Shown: piece by piece, positions 28,463-35,761 of the stretch
Layout of the letters: each line of letters opens with the position of its first letter
Numbering within the stretch: the stretch's first letter is position 1
Translations under genes and position numbers: made by a program
The notes under the pieces: generated by a model
Told to the model about the DNA's origin: nothing
Database searches by the model: none
What the model saw: only the letters and a program-made list of their open reading frames with translations
Source: Ensifer adhaerens
GTDB lineage: Bacteria > Pseudomonadota > Alphaproteobacteria > Rhizobiales > Rhizobiaceae
Assembly: GCF_013283195.1 (NCBI RefSeq)
Contig: NZ_JABEKT010000003.1
Coordinates: 188,604 to 252,603, forward strand
Length of the DNA stretch: 64,000 bases
Direction: 5' to 3'

Positions 28463-28581
28463 GTGACGTGGCGTACACCAATCGGGAACCGTGGCCCTAC
28501 CTTCAGATGAAACGTTCTCAACCGTGACATCGCCCTGATCCGTTGCTACAGGTCCAAAAAGGCATAGGTGGGAAACCTTCC

Positions 28582-29067
28582 ATGAGCAAATCGTCGAGAG
28601 AGAAATCTGGCCCGGTTGCAGCACGCGAGACCGATGTATCGAAAGCCCAGGCGATCAATGCGATCCTCACCCGGCCGATCGCGATCCTGCCTGCGAAAGC
28701 TGGTGATGCAATCCGTCCATTTGCGCTCGGGCTCTGGAATGAAATCAGGCCGCTTTTGAAGCCCGAGATCAGCGTCTCGACACTACGCCGCGCGACAGGA
28801 GCCTATCTCCACACAAAACGGTATCATCTGGCGGTCGCAAAGACAGGCTCCGCCCGCCACGACATCAACGGCGTTCCCGTCGAACCGGTATCGGACGCCG
28901 ACAGGTTGGCGGCCGAGGAGAAGATCGAAAGCCTCAAAATGCGCGATGATGCCCGCAAAGCGCCTTCGGAGGCGTGTGATGTTGCCCGATCAATCTCGCC
29001 TTCAAAGGCCGATGCGATCCGGGCTTCCCTGCTCGATTGGAACAAACCGCCTCGTCAAGGCAGGTGA
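28582..29067 (+). CDS. ProQ/FinO-domain RNA-binding protein
   Basis: A 161-residue protein with a ProQ/FinO fold at about residues 20-105: INAILTRPIAILPAKAGDAI, then PFALGLWNEIRPLLKPEIS, VSTLRRATGAYLHTKRYHLAV and SARHDINGVPVEPVSDADR, the classic FinO helical core with the C-terminal basic/hydrophobic hairpin. These proteins are RNA chaperones that bind small RNAs and mRNA 3' ends or control plasmid transfer. ATG 28582 has a GGTGGGAAA upstream; an upstream in-frame TTG is less likely. Located next to conjugation remnants, it may be a FinO-type leftover from a plasmid; it appears intact. Confidence 0.85.
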   Translation: MSKSSREKSGPVAARETDVSKAQAINAILTRPIAILPAKAGDAIRPFALGLWNEIRPLLKPEISVSTLRRATGAYLHTKRYHLAVAKTGSARHDINGVPVEPVSDADRLAAEEKIESLKMRDDARKAPSEACDVARSISPSKADAIRASLLDWNKPPRQGR

Positions 29068-29246
29068 GCGGCATTGTTTAGTTGGAGGAATGCGCGCTGT
29101 TTGACATTGCATATGCCATGGCCACCGCTCCCGCCCGACAAGCCACCAAGCCAGTCTGCTTGGGGGCGTCAGAAGGACAAGAGCGTACCAGGCGCCGGCA
29201 GCCTCGCCGCCAGAGCCAGTTCGCGCGCGGTTTGACCGGTTAAAAG

Positions 29247-29320
29247 CCTCGTCTCGGAGGATCAGCATCGCGACGGCCAAGGGCCGGGATCCGGGAAGCC
29301 TGGGCCCGGCAAGCCGCTCC
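29247..29320. repeat. Dispersed repeat (partner at 51344-51418)
   Basis: About 75 bases starting aaaagcctcgtctcggagg and containing ggccgggatccgggaag match 51344-51418 with scattered differences. It lies in a gene-free stretch between proQ and the ABC remnant, and its partner lies upstream of a small-protein gene. The origin is unknown. Confidence 0.6.
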
Positions 29321-29469
29321 GTTTGGTCGCGAGTTATTGTCGGTGTCCTTCGCGATGTATCGGCCCGCAGCCCAGCTGCGTGCCGCAATTTTTCGGGGAT
29401 GCCGAGTTTCATCGCCTGCCTCATCTGGGATGGCACCGATGGCGATGGGGCAGCGCCGACTGCAGATCA

Positions 29470-30151
29470 TGCAGGTAGATATGATCTTTATCCGCACGAG
29501 GTTTCGGGCGGCATGGGGCGGCGCATCATGATCTCGATGATGCTAATTGCCTCTCCATCGCTGATCATAGCCGACGAGCCGACTTCAGCGCTCGACGTCA
29601 CCGTGCGCCAGCAGGTGCTATCGATCCTCGACGAACTCGTCATCGAACGGAACATCGGCCTGATCTTCATTTCGCACGATCTCAATCTCGTCCGTAGCTT
29701 CTGTGACCGCGTCCTGATCATGTATGCCGGTCGCATCGTAGAAACGATCGCCGCCAAGGATCTGCACAACGCCAAACCCCTGAATTTCCGCTACGGCTAC
29801 CCGCACCAGCTTTCGGGGGGACAACGCCAGAGTGTCGCGATAGCGCGCACGCTCATCCTGGAGCCGCGCATCCTTTTGCTCGACGAGGCGACTTCAGCAC
29901 TCGACGTGTCAATCCAGGCCGAGATACTCAACCTTTTGACGGATCTCAGAGAGCGCGAAGGCCTGACCTACATCCTCGTCAGTCACGATCTCGCCGTCGT
30001 CGCCCATCTTTGCGACCGCGTCGCTGTCATGCAGGAAGGCGGGTTCGTCGAAGTTGCGACGAAGCAGCAATTGCTCGACGTCACTCATTCCTACACGCGG
30101 GTGCTGATGGACGGCACCCGTGGGTATGTCACGGCAGGCAAAAATCGTTAG
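29470..30151 (+). pseudogene. Fused, truncated peptide-type ABC ATPase (both Walker A motifs missing)
   Basis: The frame contains the signature and Walker B of a first ABC domain (LYPHEVSGGMGRRIMISMML, LIIADEPTSALDVT) plus its switch His (FISHD), then jumps at NAKPLNFRYGYPHQLSGGQRQ straight into signature, Walker B and switch of a second domain (ILLLDEATSALDVS, LVSHDLAVV). Both Walker A regions are absent, one by 5' truncation and one by internal deletion. The parent is a double-domain peptide/nickel importer ATPase of the YejF/DppDF kind. No ATP binding is possible. Confidence 0.85.
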
Positions 30152-30455
30152 GCCGACATCAACGATTAGCAGGAGGCAGAGTTGGCTTGGACAGTCCCGG
30201 CGTTTTGCTCTGCAAATTTTCACCGTCCTGGCGCATACGATACCGGCACCGCGCGTCATAGGTGTGGACATAGCCGATACCTTGCTCGGCGACGTACGGG
30301 TAGGCCCTCATATTCACGCTTGCCCACAAGAGTCGGCGCCAGGCACGCCAACTCGCGGTGTGTTGTTGGAACCTTTTCCATTGGTGTTGATTGGGGCCGC
30401 TGCGGGCGTTTCCGAAGATACAGGGGATCGAGCCAGCCTGGGGAATGGGGTGAAC

Positions 30456-30710
30456 ATGGATTATGAGAAAATCGGTCGCGCTCGCATGATGGTCCGGCTG
30501 CCCAAACATCGGCTCCAACTGGCAGAGCTTAGAACTGCTGCGATCTGCGAACTACTGGAGAATTATGGGCTCGCACTGACAAAACGTGATGATCTGCGCG
30601 TCCAGGGAGGTCCGCCGCACCTTATCGCGCAATATGAAGAACTATGTCAGGCCTTAGAGGATAATGCTGTCAAGCTTATCGGGCGTGCGACTCCGCGGCT
30701 CGTTCGCTGA
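30456..30710 (+). CDS. Four-copy small protein family, copy 2
   Basis: An 84-residue paralogue of the proteins at 2682, 51539 and 59714: MDYEKIGRARMMVRLPKHR, then LLENYGLALTKRDDLR, YEELCQALEDNAVKLI and TPRLV. It is closest to copy 1. Its stop codon lies one base before the small membrane-protein gene at 30712, so the two are cotranscribed; copy 1 lacks that neighbour. GGAAC at 30368 followed by GATT at 16 bases is a weaker EcfG-like match. The 300 bases upstream (30152-30455) hold nothing else recognised. Confidence 0.78.
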   Translation: MDYEKIGRARMMVRLPKHRLQLAELRTAAICELLENYGLALTKRDDLRVQGGPPHLIAQYEELCQALEDNAVKLIGRATPRLVR

Positions 30711-30711
30711 T

Positions 30712-30852
30712 ATGCAAGGCCGCCGTAAAAGCTACGACTGGGCGGGAGCGCGATGGCACCGGATTAAGCTCGCTGTGCGAGTTGGAACCGCGCTCGCCGT
30801 GATTGGCCTGCTTATCGCGGTCGCCACGCTGGTCGTAGCGAGCTCGCCTTAG
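30712..30852 (+). CDS. Small membrane protein with YDWAGARW motif, copy 2
   Basis: A 46-residue protein: MQGRRKS, then YDWAGARWHRIKLAVR and a single membrane helix (TALAVIGLLIAVATLVV). A paralogue of the 40-residue protein at 23181. It directly follows copy 2 of the small-protein family with one base between stop and start, so the partners are probably translated together. Confidence 0.7.
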   Translation: MQGRRKSYDWAGARWHRIKLAVRVGTALAVIGLLIAVATLVVASSP

Positions 30853-30968
30853 ATTGTCGAAGATCGGGCAAACGCAGGAAAACCTGCGATGAACACTTTC
30901 ACGATCGCCGCTCACGTTCGCAGGTCTGAGCCTCACTCGGCGCAATCGAGCACAACAAGCATGCGGTC

Positions 30969-31532
30969 ATGGTCAACGTCGAAGCCGATGTGATGGTTGG
31001 GCCAATCCTCGCCGAAAAGGCCCGTGCCAAGGGCCTGATCTATTCCATGGCGTACGGTGACCAGCCGGCGCTCATCTGCGAACTGGTCGATTGGGCCAGA
31101 GCCACGGGCTTCGAAAGCACATCTGCCAGAGGGCATGAATTTCGAGCCACACTACCGCTATTCCACGCCGGATACAGTCTGGGGTCTGTTGGCTGGACCG
31201 AAGAACAGGTCGCTGCCGACAATCTCAGTCCGAAGCTCTATAACTCATTCACCGATAGCACCAAGGCTGCGATCGAGATGGCGGCGGTTGCCAATGGTAC
31301 CGGGCTGGATTGCGCAGATGACATTGGCACCAGGTTGCAACACACGTTCAACACCCTCACCAACGTGAGGCCTGACGGCTTTAGCGACCGCGATCTCGGC
31401 GACCGGTACGAAAGACTGTTTGCGCGGTTGACCGACAAGGAGGCAGAGACTGAGGAAGACGGTGCGACCACATTGACGCTTCCCGCAATGTCAGAGCAGG
31501 AAGCGGCAGACGCCGCCCACGAGATCGTCTAA
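30969..31532 (+). pseudogene. SAF-domain oxidoreductase fragment fused to unknown sequence
   Basis: Residues 1-55 (VEADVMVGPILAEKARAKGL, IYSMAYGDQPALICELVDWA) and about 85-115 (LSPKLYNSFTDSTKAAIEMA, AVANGTGL) match internal parts of the NAD(P)-homoserine-dehydrogenase-like/SAF-domain protein family. Between them the expected HYRYSTPDTVWG piece is in a different frame (around 31145), so two compensating frameshifts occur. After about residue 120 the match stops and an unrelated helical, acidic tail follows (GDRYERLFARLTDKEAETEE). Neither the NAD-binding N-terminus nor the C-terminal SAF domain is present. Confidence 0.65.
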
Positions 31533-31849
31533 ATCTATCTGCTCCTGCTCTTGCAAGCGAAGTCCGATTTATTCGATTGAGAATTACGTCCGGAGGTGAG
31601 CCACCTCAACGGCCCGAAGTCGATGGCTCTCTGGAAAGCTGGACACTCAAGGTCGCCCGCCAACTGGGCGAGCTCGGAATGCGGGGCGGCATGGCAGCCG
31701 GGATAGCGAGCGCGAACAGGCTGCAGCAGTCTCGTCTTATCAGCATGGTGACGGCCGGGATCCGGCTAGCCCCTCCGCATGACTTTCGGGCGCGCCGGAA
31801 ACCATCAGACCACGTGGACTCCTCACCTGCCCACCCTGACCAGTGGCCG

Positions 31850-31945
31850 CCCGCCCGATATTGATGATATAGTCGCGGGCCGCCGCCCGACCGAGGTGCG
31901 GCTCGTCGGCAACCGCCACGAGGCGAGCTGGCGAAGTTCCATTTG
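31850..31945 (-). pseudogene. LysR remnant: start and end of the gene joined
   Basis: On the minus strand this reads like the first about 20 codons of the LysR gene at 52874 (ME.RQL, then GRAA in a shifted frame) directly joined to the last about 15 codons of the same gene (AARDYIINIGRA, compare AARDDIIDIARS). All the middle is gone. It lies in the same relation to an XRE start (31986) as in the intact locus, so it is a decayed copy of that locus. The 300 bases to the left (31533-31849) hold nothing recognised. Confidence 0.7.
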
Positions 31946-31985
31946 GGTTGCCTTACACTTTCAATGCGGCATCGCCTCGCAACGC

Positions 31986-32090
31986 ATGACACCGCGTGAA
32001 CTTTTGGCTTGGGACGTTCGGGAAACTGAGGGTCAAGCGTGGCCTCTCACAAGAACGTCTTGCGCCCGAGGCTCAACTTGAACGAGTGGC
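31986..32090 (+). pseudogene. XRE regulator remnant (N-terminus)
   Basis: Starts MTPRELLAWDVRETEGQAWP, nearly the same DNA as the XRE gene at 53027. The frame is lost after the first 15 codons, and the helix-turn-helix sequence continues in another frame (RLNLNE) before similarity stops near 32090. Confidence 0.75.
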
Positions 32091-32152
32091 GATATACCGG
32101 AATAGGAGTGGCAACTCGATTAAGGTTCACAAGCCGAAACGATGACGTTCGC

Positions 32153-32177
32153 GGAACAATGACTGTGCCAACGAGTT
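32153..32177 (+). promoter_or_regulatory. EcfG-type promoter of candidate small RNA, copy A
   Basis: GGAAC at 32153-32157, 16 bases, AGTT at 32174-32177. No protein start follows; a terminator hairpin comes about 40 bases later. The same promoter occurs in the related copy at 54870. Confidence 0.65.
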
Positions 32178-32183
32178 ATCAGT

Positions 32184-32242
32184 AATCATCAATGTCTCCC
32201 AAACACTCTCGCATGGCCCCTTCCCACAGGGGCCTATTTTTT
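32184..32242 (+). ncRNA. Candidate stress-induced small RNA, copy A
   Basis: A transcript of about 60 bases is predicted from the EcfG-type promoter to a hairpin GGCCCC (32215-32220) / GGGGCC (32229-32234) followed by TATTTTTT. Between them is an unstructured stretch with a ctccc motif, the kind of C-rich seed seen in stress small RNAs of the group (for example GsrN of Caulobacter). The copy at 54901 differs in loop length and internal bases but retains promoter, ctccc and terminator. The strands overlap the 3' end of a toxin remnant. No expression evidence can be given. Confidence 0.45.
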
Positions 32243-32524
32243 CAGCTTGAATACATCGACATTATCAGCCAGTTGACCTGGCATACTGCGCCGAAAACGG
32301 CCAGGTGCTTCCGGCTGCTTCATCGCTCCGGAAGCGAGTGCGCAACAGGCGATGACGCGGTTTTCTTCACACACGACGAATGTTCGCGAGGCGCCCCCTA
32401 TCTGATTGGTACGCGCCCGACGGCGCAGCCAGTCGTCCAGTTCGGGCACGCCGGAATTGAAGTCGTCCAGGCCGTGATGGTCGGCCAGTGGCGTCGGCGC
32501 ACTTAGAGTGACGCCTCGTCCCAC
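32234..32524 (-). pseudogene. GNAT toxin (TacT-like) truncated and fused to a ligD tail
   Basis: Residues 1-80 are the N-terminal half of a TacT-type GNAT acetyltransferase toxin (LSAPTPLADHHGLDDFNSG, LDDWLRRRARTNQIGGASRT, FVVCEENRVIACCALASGA). After RFRRSMPG it passes in frame into QLADNVDVFKLKK, which is the C-terminus of a DNA ligase D (compare the ligD remnant ending near 54962). The acetyl-CoA binding motif (QxxGxG/A) and the catalytic half are absent, so it cannot acetylate. It overlaps the antitoxin gene by 22 bases. Confidence 0.8.
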
Positions 32525-32784
32525 GGCGCTTTGGTCGACATGGTACGCTTCAGACGCTCGTTGGGTTGCGCGGGCGCATCGAGCCGAGCAAGGTACTCGG
32601 CATGGATTTCTGGGCTGACCGGCACTTCTTCGACGCGGCGCTCGGAAGCCTCAAGCATGAAATCCGCGCGCGTCTTGCCGAGCAACTCTGCGGCGCGGTC
32701 GATCAAGTTGCGTGTCGCGGGCTTGATACGCATATTTAGCGGCACGCTTATGTCCGGACTTTTGCGTGTGTGAGAGGTGGGCAT
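32503..32784 (-). CDS. DUF1778 (TacA-like) antitoxin
   Basis: A 93-residue ribbon-helix-helix antitoxin of the DUF1778 family. The N-terminal DNA-binding part is intact (NMRIKPATRNLIDRAAELLG, then KTRADFMLEASERR). About a dozen residues seem missing between SERR and VSPEIHAEYLARLDAP. The C-terminal toxin-neutralising tail (PNERLKRTMSTKAPWDEA) is normal. The GNAT toxin that follows is truncated, so this is an orphan antitoxin that may still autoregulate or neutralise other TacT-type toxins. Confidence 0.82.
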   Translation of the reverse strand: MPTSHTRKSPDISVPLNMRIKPATRNLIDRAAELLGKTRADFMLEASERRVEEVPVSPEIHAEYLARLDAPAQPNERLKRTMSTKAPWDEASL

Positions 32785-33501
32785 GAAAGACTCCTATCTG
32801 TCCCAATAAATAGCCTAACGACCTCGAATCTGGAGCGATCATGCCGCTTTCGCGGCTCAAAGATGCCTCCATACGTTTGCGAGCGCGGACGTCACGCTTA
32901 TGGGTTTCAACGGCTTCGCAATGTTCAAATCGTCGGCAGGGCCAACATTGCGACTTGTTCTACCCCCCCAGTCCCATCTGGGGTATCGAAGTACGAGTAG
33001 CGGCGAGCCTTCATTGTGACCGGCGTAAACCTGTCTTCCGGGGGAAGTGGGGCGGACCATATAGCTTCGAGCGATCGCTGGCCGATCTAAGCCAGCATGG
33101 TCTGATATATGGGGTCGATTTGTTTCATCGGCGGGGACTCTTGTTGGTTTCCTTGATCCCTGCTTCTCGAGGTCGGAGCAGGACAGGCACAACCGCTCGC
33201 CGCTGAGTGGGTGGGTTTGATCGGACGCCGCGACTTGGATTCCGGCCTTCAGTACGGTCTCGGCTTCTTTGTCGCCCGTTTGCAAATGCACATACCGAGA
33301 TCTCCGTCGGTCATAATCGTCCCGGAAAAGGATATAACTTGGATCGAAGGGGCGGGCATTGCGCAGCATGGGCATTGCATCGCAGCCACAATCTTCAGTT
33401 ACAGCCATAAAAGATTCAACTTTTCCTAACTTGGAGGCAAGAAAAGGAACCGCTATCTTTCTTCATCCGGTGAAGGCGGTAGCTTCGAAGAGGAGGTCTT
33501 A
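32785..33501. other. Gene-free stretch
   Basis: About 700 bases. Several frames up to 180 codons are open on both strands, but none resembles a known protein or has a good ribosome site. Toward the right end GGAAC near 33444 lacks a matching -10. Confidence 0.4.
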
Positions 33502-33777
33502 ATGGCTATTCACTTTGACCAGACAGGCTTTGAATTTGCACCCGAGCAGATCGATATCCTCCAAAAGATATTCGATCGCATCTGCTTCGAAACGAGGATT
33601 CCGCGCCATGACGTCCGCGCTGACCGCCTCGCAAAATTCCTGATGGATGAGTTCAAGGTCGGCAACACGGATGAGATGGCGTTGACCGAATGTGGACGCT
33701 GGTTTTGCAAGAGAGCGAGCACGAGGCAAAGCGATGCGAGCCATGAGCAGCATTCTCAGAGGCAGACGCGTCACTGA
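33502..33777 (+). CDS. Small unknown protein
   Basis: A 91-residue protein starting MAIHFDQTGFEFAPEQID, preceded by GAGGAGG eight bases before the ATG. The helical core (LQKIFDRICFE...LAKFLMDEFKVGNTDEMAL) resembles the 65-residue protein at 12848. The last 20 residues (charged, Arg/Gln/His) look like read-through after loss of the original stop. The function is unknown. Confidence 0.6.
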   Translation: MAIHFDQTGFEFAPEQIDILQKIFDRICFETRIPRHDVRADRLAKFLMDEFKVGNTDEMALTECGRWFCKRASTRQSDASHEQHSQRQTRH

Positions 33778-34013
33778 AGCTCGCAACGTTCTCCGCCCCT
33801 TTTCGCAGGGGCACCCTCAGACCTTGCCAATGGTCACGAACACGCTCGCGCGGTTGGCCGCCGCAAAGCTGCCGCCAAGCGCGTGCCCGGAGGCACACCT
33901 TCACGATTGTGTTGTGGAGATCGTGAGTATTTCGGCCACGTTCACTGGGACCCCAGATGACAAAGGGATCTCGTCGGACGACTATTCCCATGTCATCAAG
34001 AGGGGAAAAAACA

Positions 34014-34292
34014 ATGACGACGACCAATGAGATTGCAGAAAAGATCGCTACCGAACATGGCTTGACGAAAGTCCAGAGCAAAGCGGTTGTCGAGGCGGTC
34101 TTCGCCGCCGTAACCGCCGCGGCCACATCAGGCGCCGAAACATCGATCCCGGGCTTTGGCAAATTCAAGGTCAAGGACACGCCAGAGCGCGAAGCCCGCA
34201 ATCCCGCTACCGGTGCGACCATCAAGGTTGCCGCTGCGAAAAAGTTGTCCTTCGCACCGGCCAAAGCGCTCAAGGACGCGCTGAACGGCTGA
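34014..34292 (+). CDS. HU-family DNA-binding protein
   Basis: A 92-residue HU/IHF-type nucleoid protein. The helical N-terminus (TTNEIAEKIATEHGLTKVQS, AVVEAVFAAVTAA) and the family signature SIPGFGKFKVKDTPEREARN followed by P.TG..IKVAA.KKLSFAPAKALKDAL are all present, with the arm tip RNPATG and the KKLSF stretch intact. It is a bit shorter in the first helix than canonical HupB and is probably an accessory HU paralogue. It bends and compacts DNA as a dimer. ATG 34014 follows AGAGGGGA. It is transcribed alone. Confidence 0.93.
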   Translation: MTTTNEIAEKIATEHGLTKVQSKAVVEAVFAAVTAAATSGAETSIPGFGKFKVKDTPEREARNPATGATIKVAAAKKLSFAPAKALKDALNG

Positions 34293-34465
34293 AGCGAATA
34301 AGGTCCGGATCGACCAGGGAGCGTGCCATCCTGGAAAGAGGTGGCCGTTTTCGTTCGGATCGGACCTCCATTCCCTGGTCAGTAGCACAAAACGCCAAAA
34401 CGTAGCGGTCCGCGGCGATGTCATGCTTTCAGCGAAAACTCACCCAACCTAGTCACCGCGTGCGG

Positions 34466-34792
34466 CTATGCTGCCGGTGGACGGTAGCGAATGGACTTCG
34501 CCTTTCCCAGGGCCTCCATTGTATCCTCGACGGTGAGGAGGACGGTGGTCTCAATAGAGTTGAGCGCACCTCCAGCGCCAATAGCGAGCACGACTGCCGC
34601 CATCGAAACGTTATCTGGCGCCTCCCACAGATTCCAACCGTCATGCTCGCCAAAAGCGTACCAGAAACCATGGAGGTTCCCGCCGACGGATTCAATATAA
34701 GCTCGTGCCGCCTCGCGGCGATCCTCGGGGTTCTCGATCATGCGCGCCCATGTCTCGGGCGTGTAGTTGAAGCGCGTTAGATACATCGCCAT
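34466..34792 (-). CDS. GYD-domain protein
   Basis: A 108-residue ferredoxin-like-fold protein of the GYD family. Seen are MYLTRFNYTPETWARMI at the start, AARAYIESVGG, FWYAFGEHDGWNL at the position of the GYD motif, then NVSMAAVVLAIGAGGALNSI and ETTVLLTVEDTMEALGKA. The start is well supported (AAAGGAGG six bases upstream). The family role is not firmly established; the fold suggests small-molecule binding or oxygenase-like activity. Confidence 0.88.
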   Translation of the reverse strand: MAMYLTRFNYTPETWARMIENPEDRREAARAYIESVGGNLHGFWYAFGEHDGWNLWEAPDNVSMAAVVLAIGAGGALNSIETTVLLTVEDTMEALGKAKSIRYRPPAA

Positions 34793-35761
34793 GGTCTGCC
34801 TCCTTTGCACAGTGCGGTTGGACACAACTCGCAAGCAGCGCGGCCAATCTTGCTGCGCGCCGCAAACACCCCGGCCAGCGAGCGCTCGCAGCTCATGCTC
34901 GAACAACGCGAGAACGCTCAGCAAACCCAACATGATTGATCGCTAATCTTCGCGTAGTTTGGCTGCAGTGGCAACAAGGCGCCCATCTCCTGCTATCGCT
35001 GCTGGTGGCGAGCGTTCCCCTCGCCGTGGCCGGCGAGGGAAGCTTCAACGCAATCTCCCATTGTCGATCTCGCAGCCGCAATCGCCACCGCGCTGGAAGC
35101 CGGACCCATACGGCCATTCATCACGGAGGGTAAAACCACTGTGTCTGCACCCAGATTTTTGCGAAAACGACAATCCCGGCGACCTGCCGCAATGGACCCG
35201 TGGGGCGACGCGCGCCTTCGCAGCACTCGCGCCGCCATGGCTTTCCCAGCTTGCCCTGCACTTCGCACTCGCCTTTTCTTCTCCGACCGACATGAGCAAG
35301 TCGGAGGGCGGTCCCGCTTTCAGCCCGGAGCCCAGTGGCCTCTGCCAGGCGGTCCCTACCCGCACCCGGCTCCAGCCGTGATGGCCTCCGCGGCCGGCTC
35401 GGGGGGAATTGTTCTCCCCACTCCCACTATGCCTGTCTTCGGCCTGCGACGCGTTCTGCAGCCCTTGGCCTGCCGGTGATGACGGACTGTTATGCAGCTG
35501 ACCGTGCCCGACCGCTGACCCATCCACGTTACCTGGGCTGCCATGGAGCTCGCTTTGATGGCCTCGGGCTCCGGCAGGCGGTCGCTCGCTTGACATGCTG
35601 TGCGCCTTGAGTGGTTGATCCCGCAAGCACTGAAACGGACTGCGGTGCCCACCATGAAAGAACGTCCGCCGCACTGGCGCAGGACGAACGGCTTTGCGGC
35701 TGCGCAGATGTCAGCCTTCCGCCGCGCAGATCAAACAGGCACTGAACGGACGAATAGCGCA
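34793..35761. other. Gene-free stretch
   Basis: Nearly 1 kb of GC-rich sequence with many overlapping frames and no recognised protein. It may hold degraded genes: plus-strand 35063-35130 reads LAAAIATALEAGPIRPF, which has coding character but no start or extension. Confidence 0.4.

Noticed and set aside
32234-32784. Functional TacAT toxin-antitoxin module
   Set aside because: The toxin lacks its acetyl-CoA binding and catalytic half and ends in ligase sequence.
35045-35674. 209-codon minus-strand frame
   Set aside because: Gly/Ser/Arg-rich translation without domain or ribosome site; other frames in the same GC-rich stretch are equally open.
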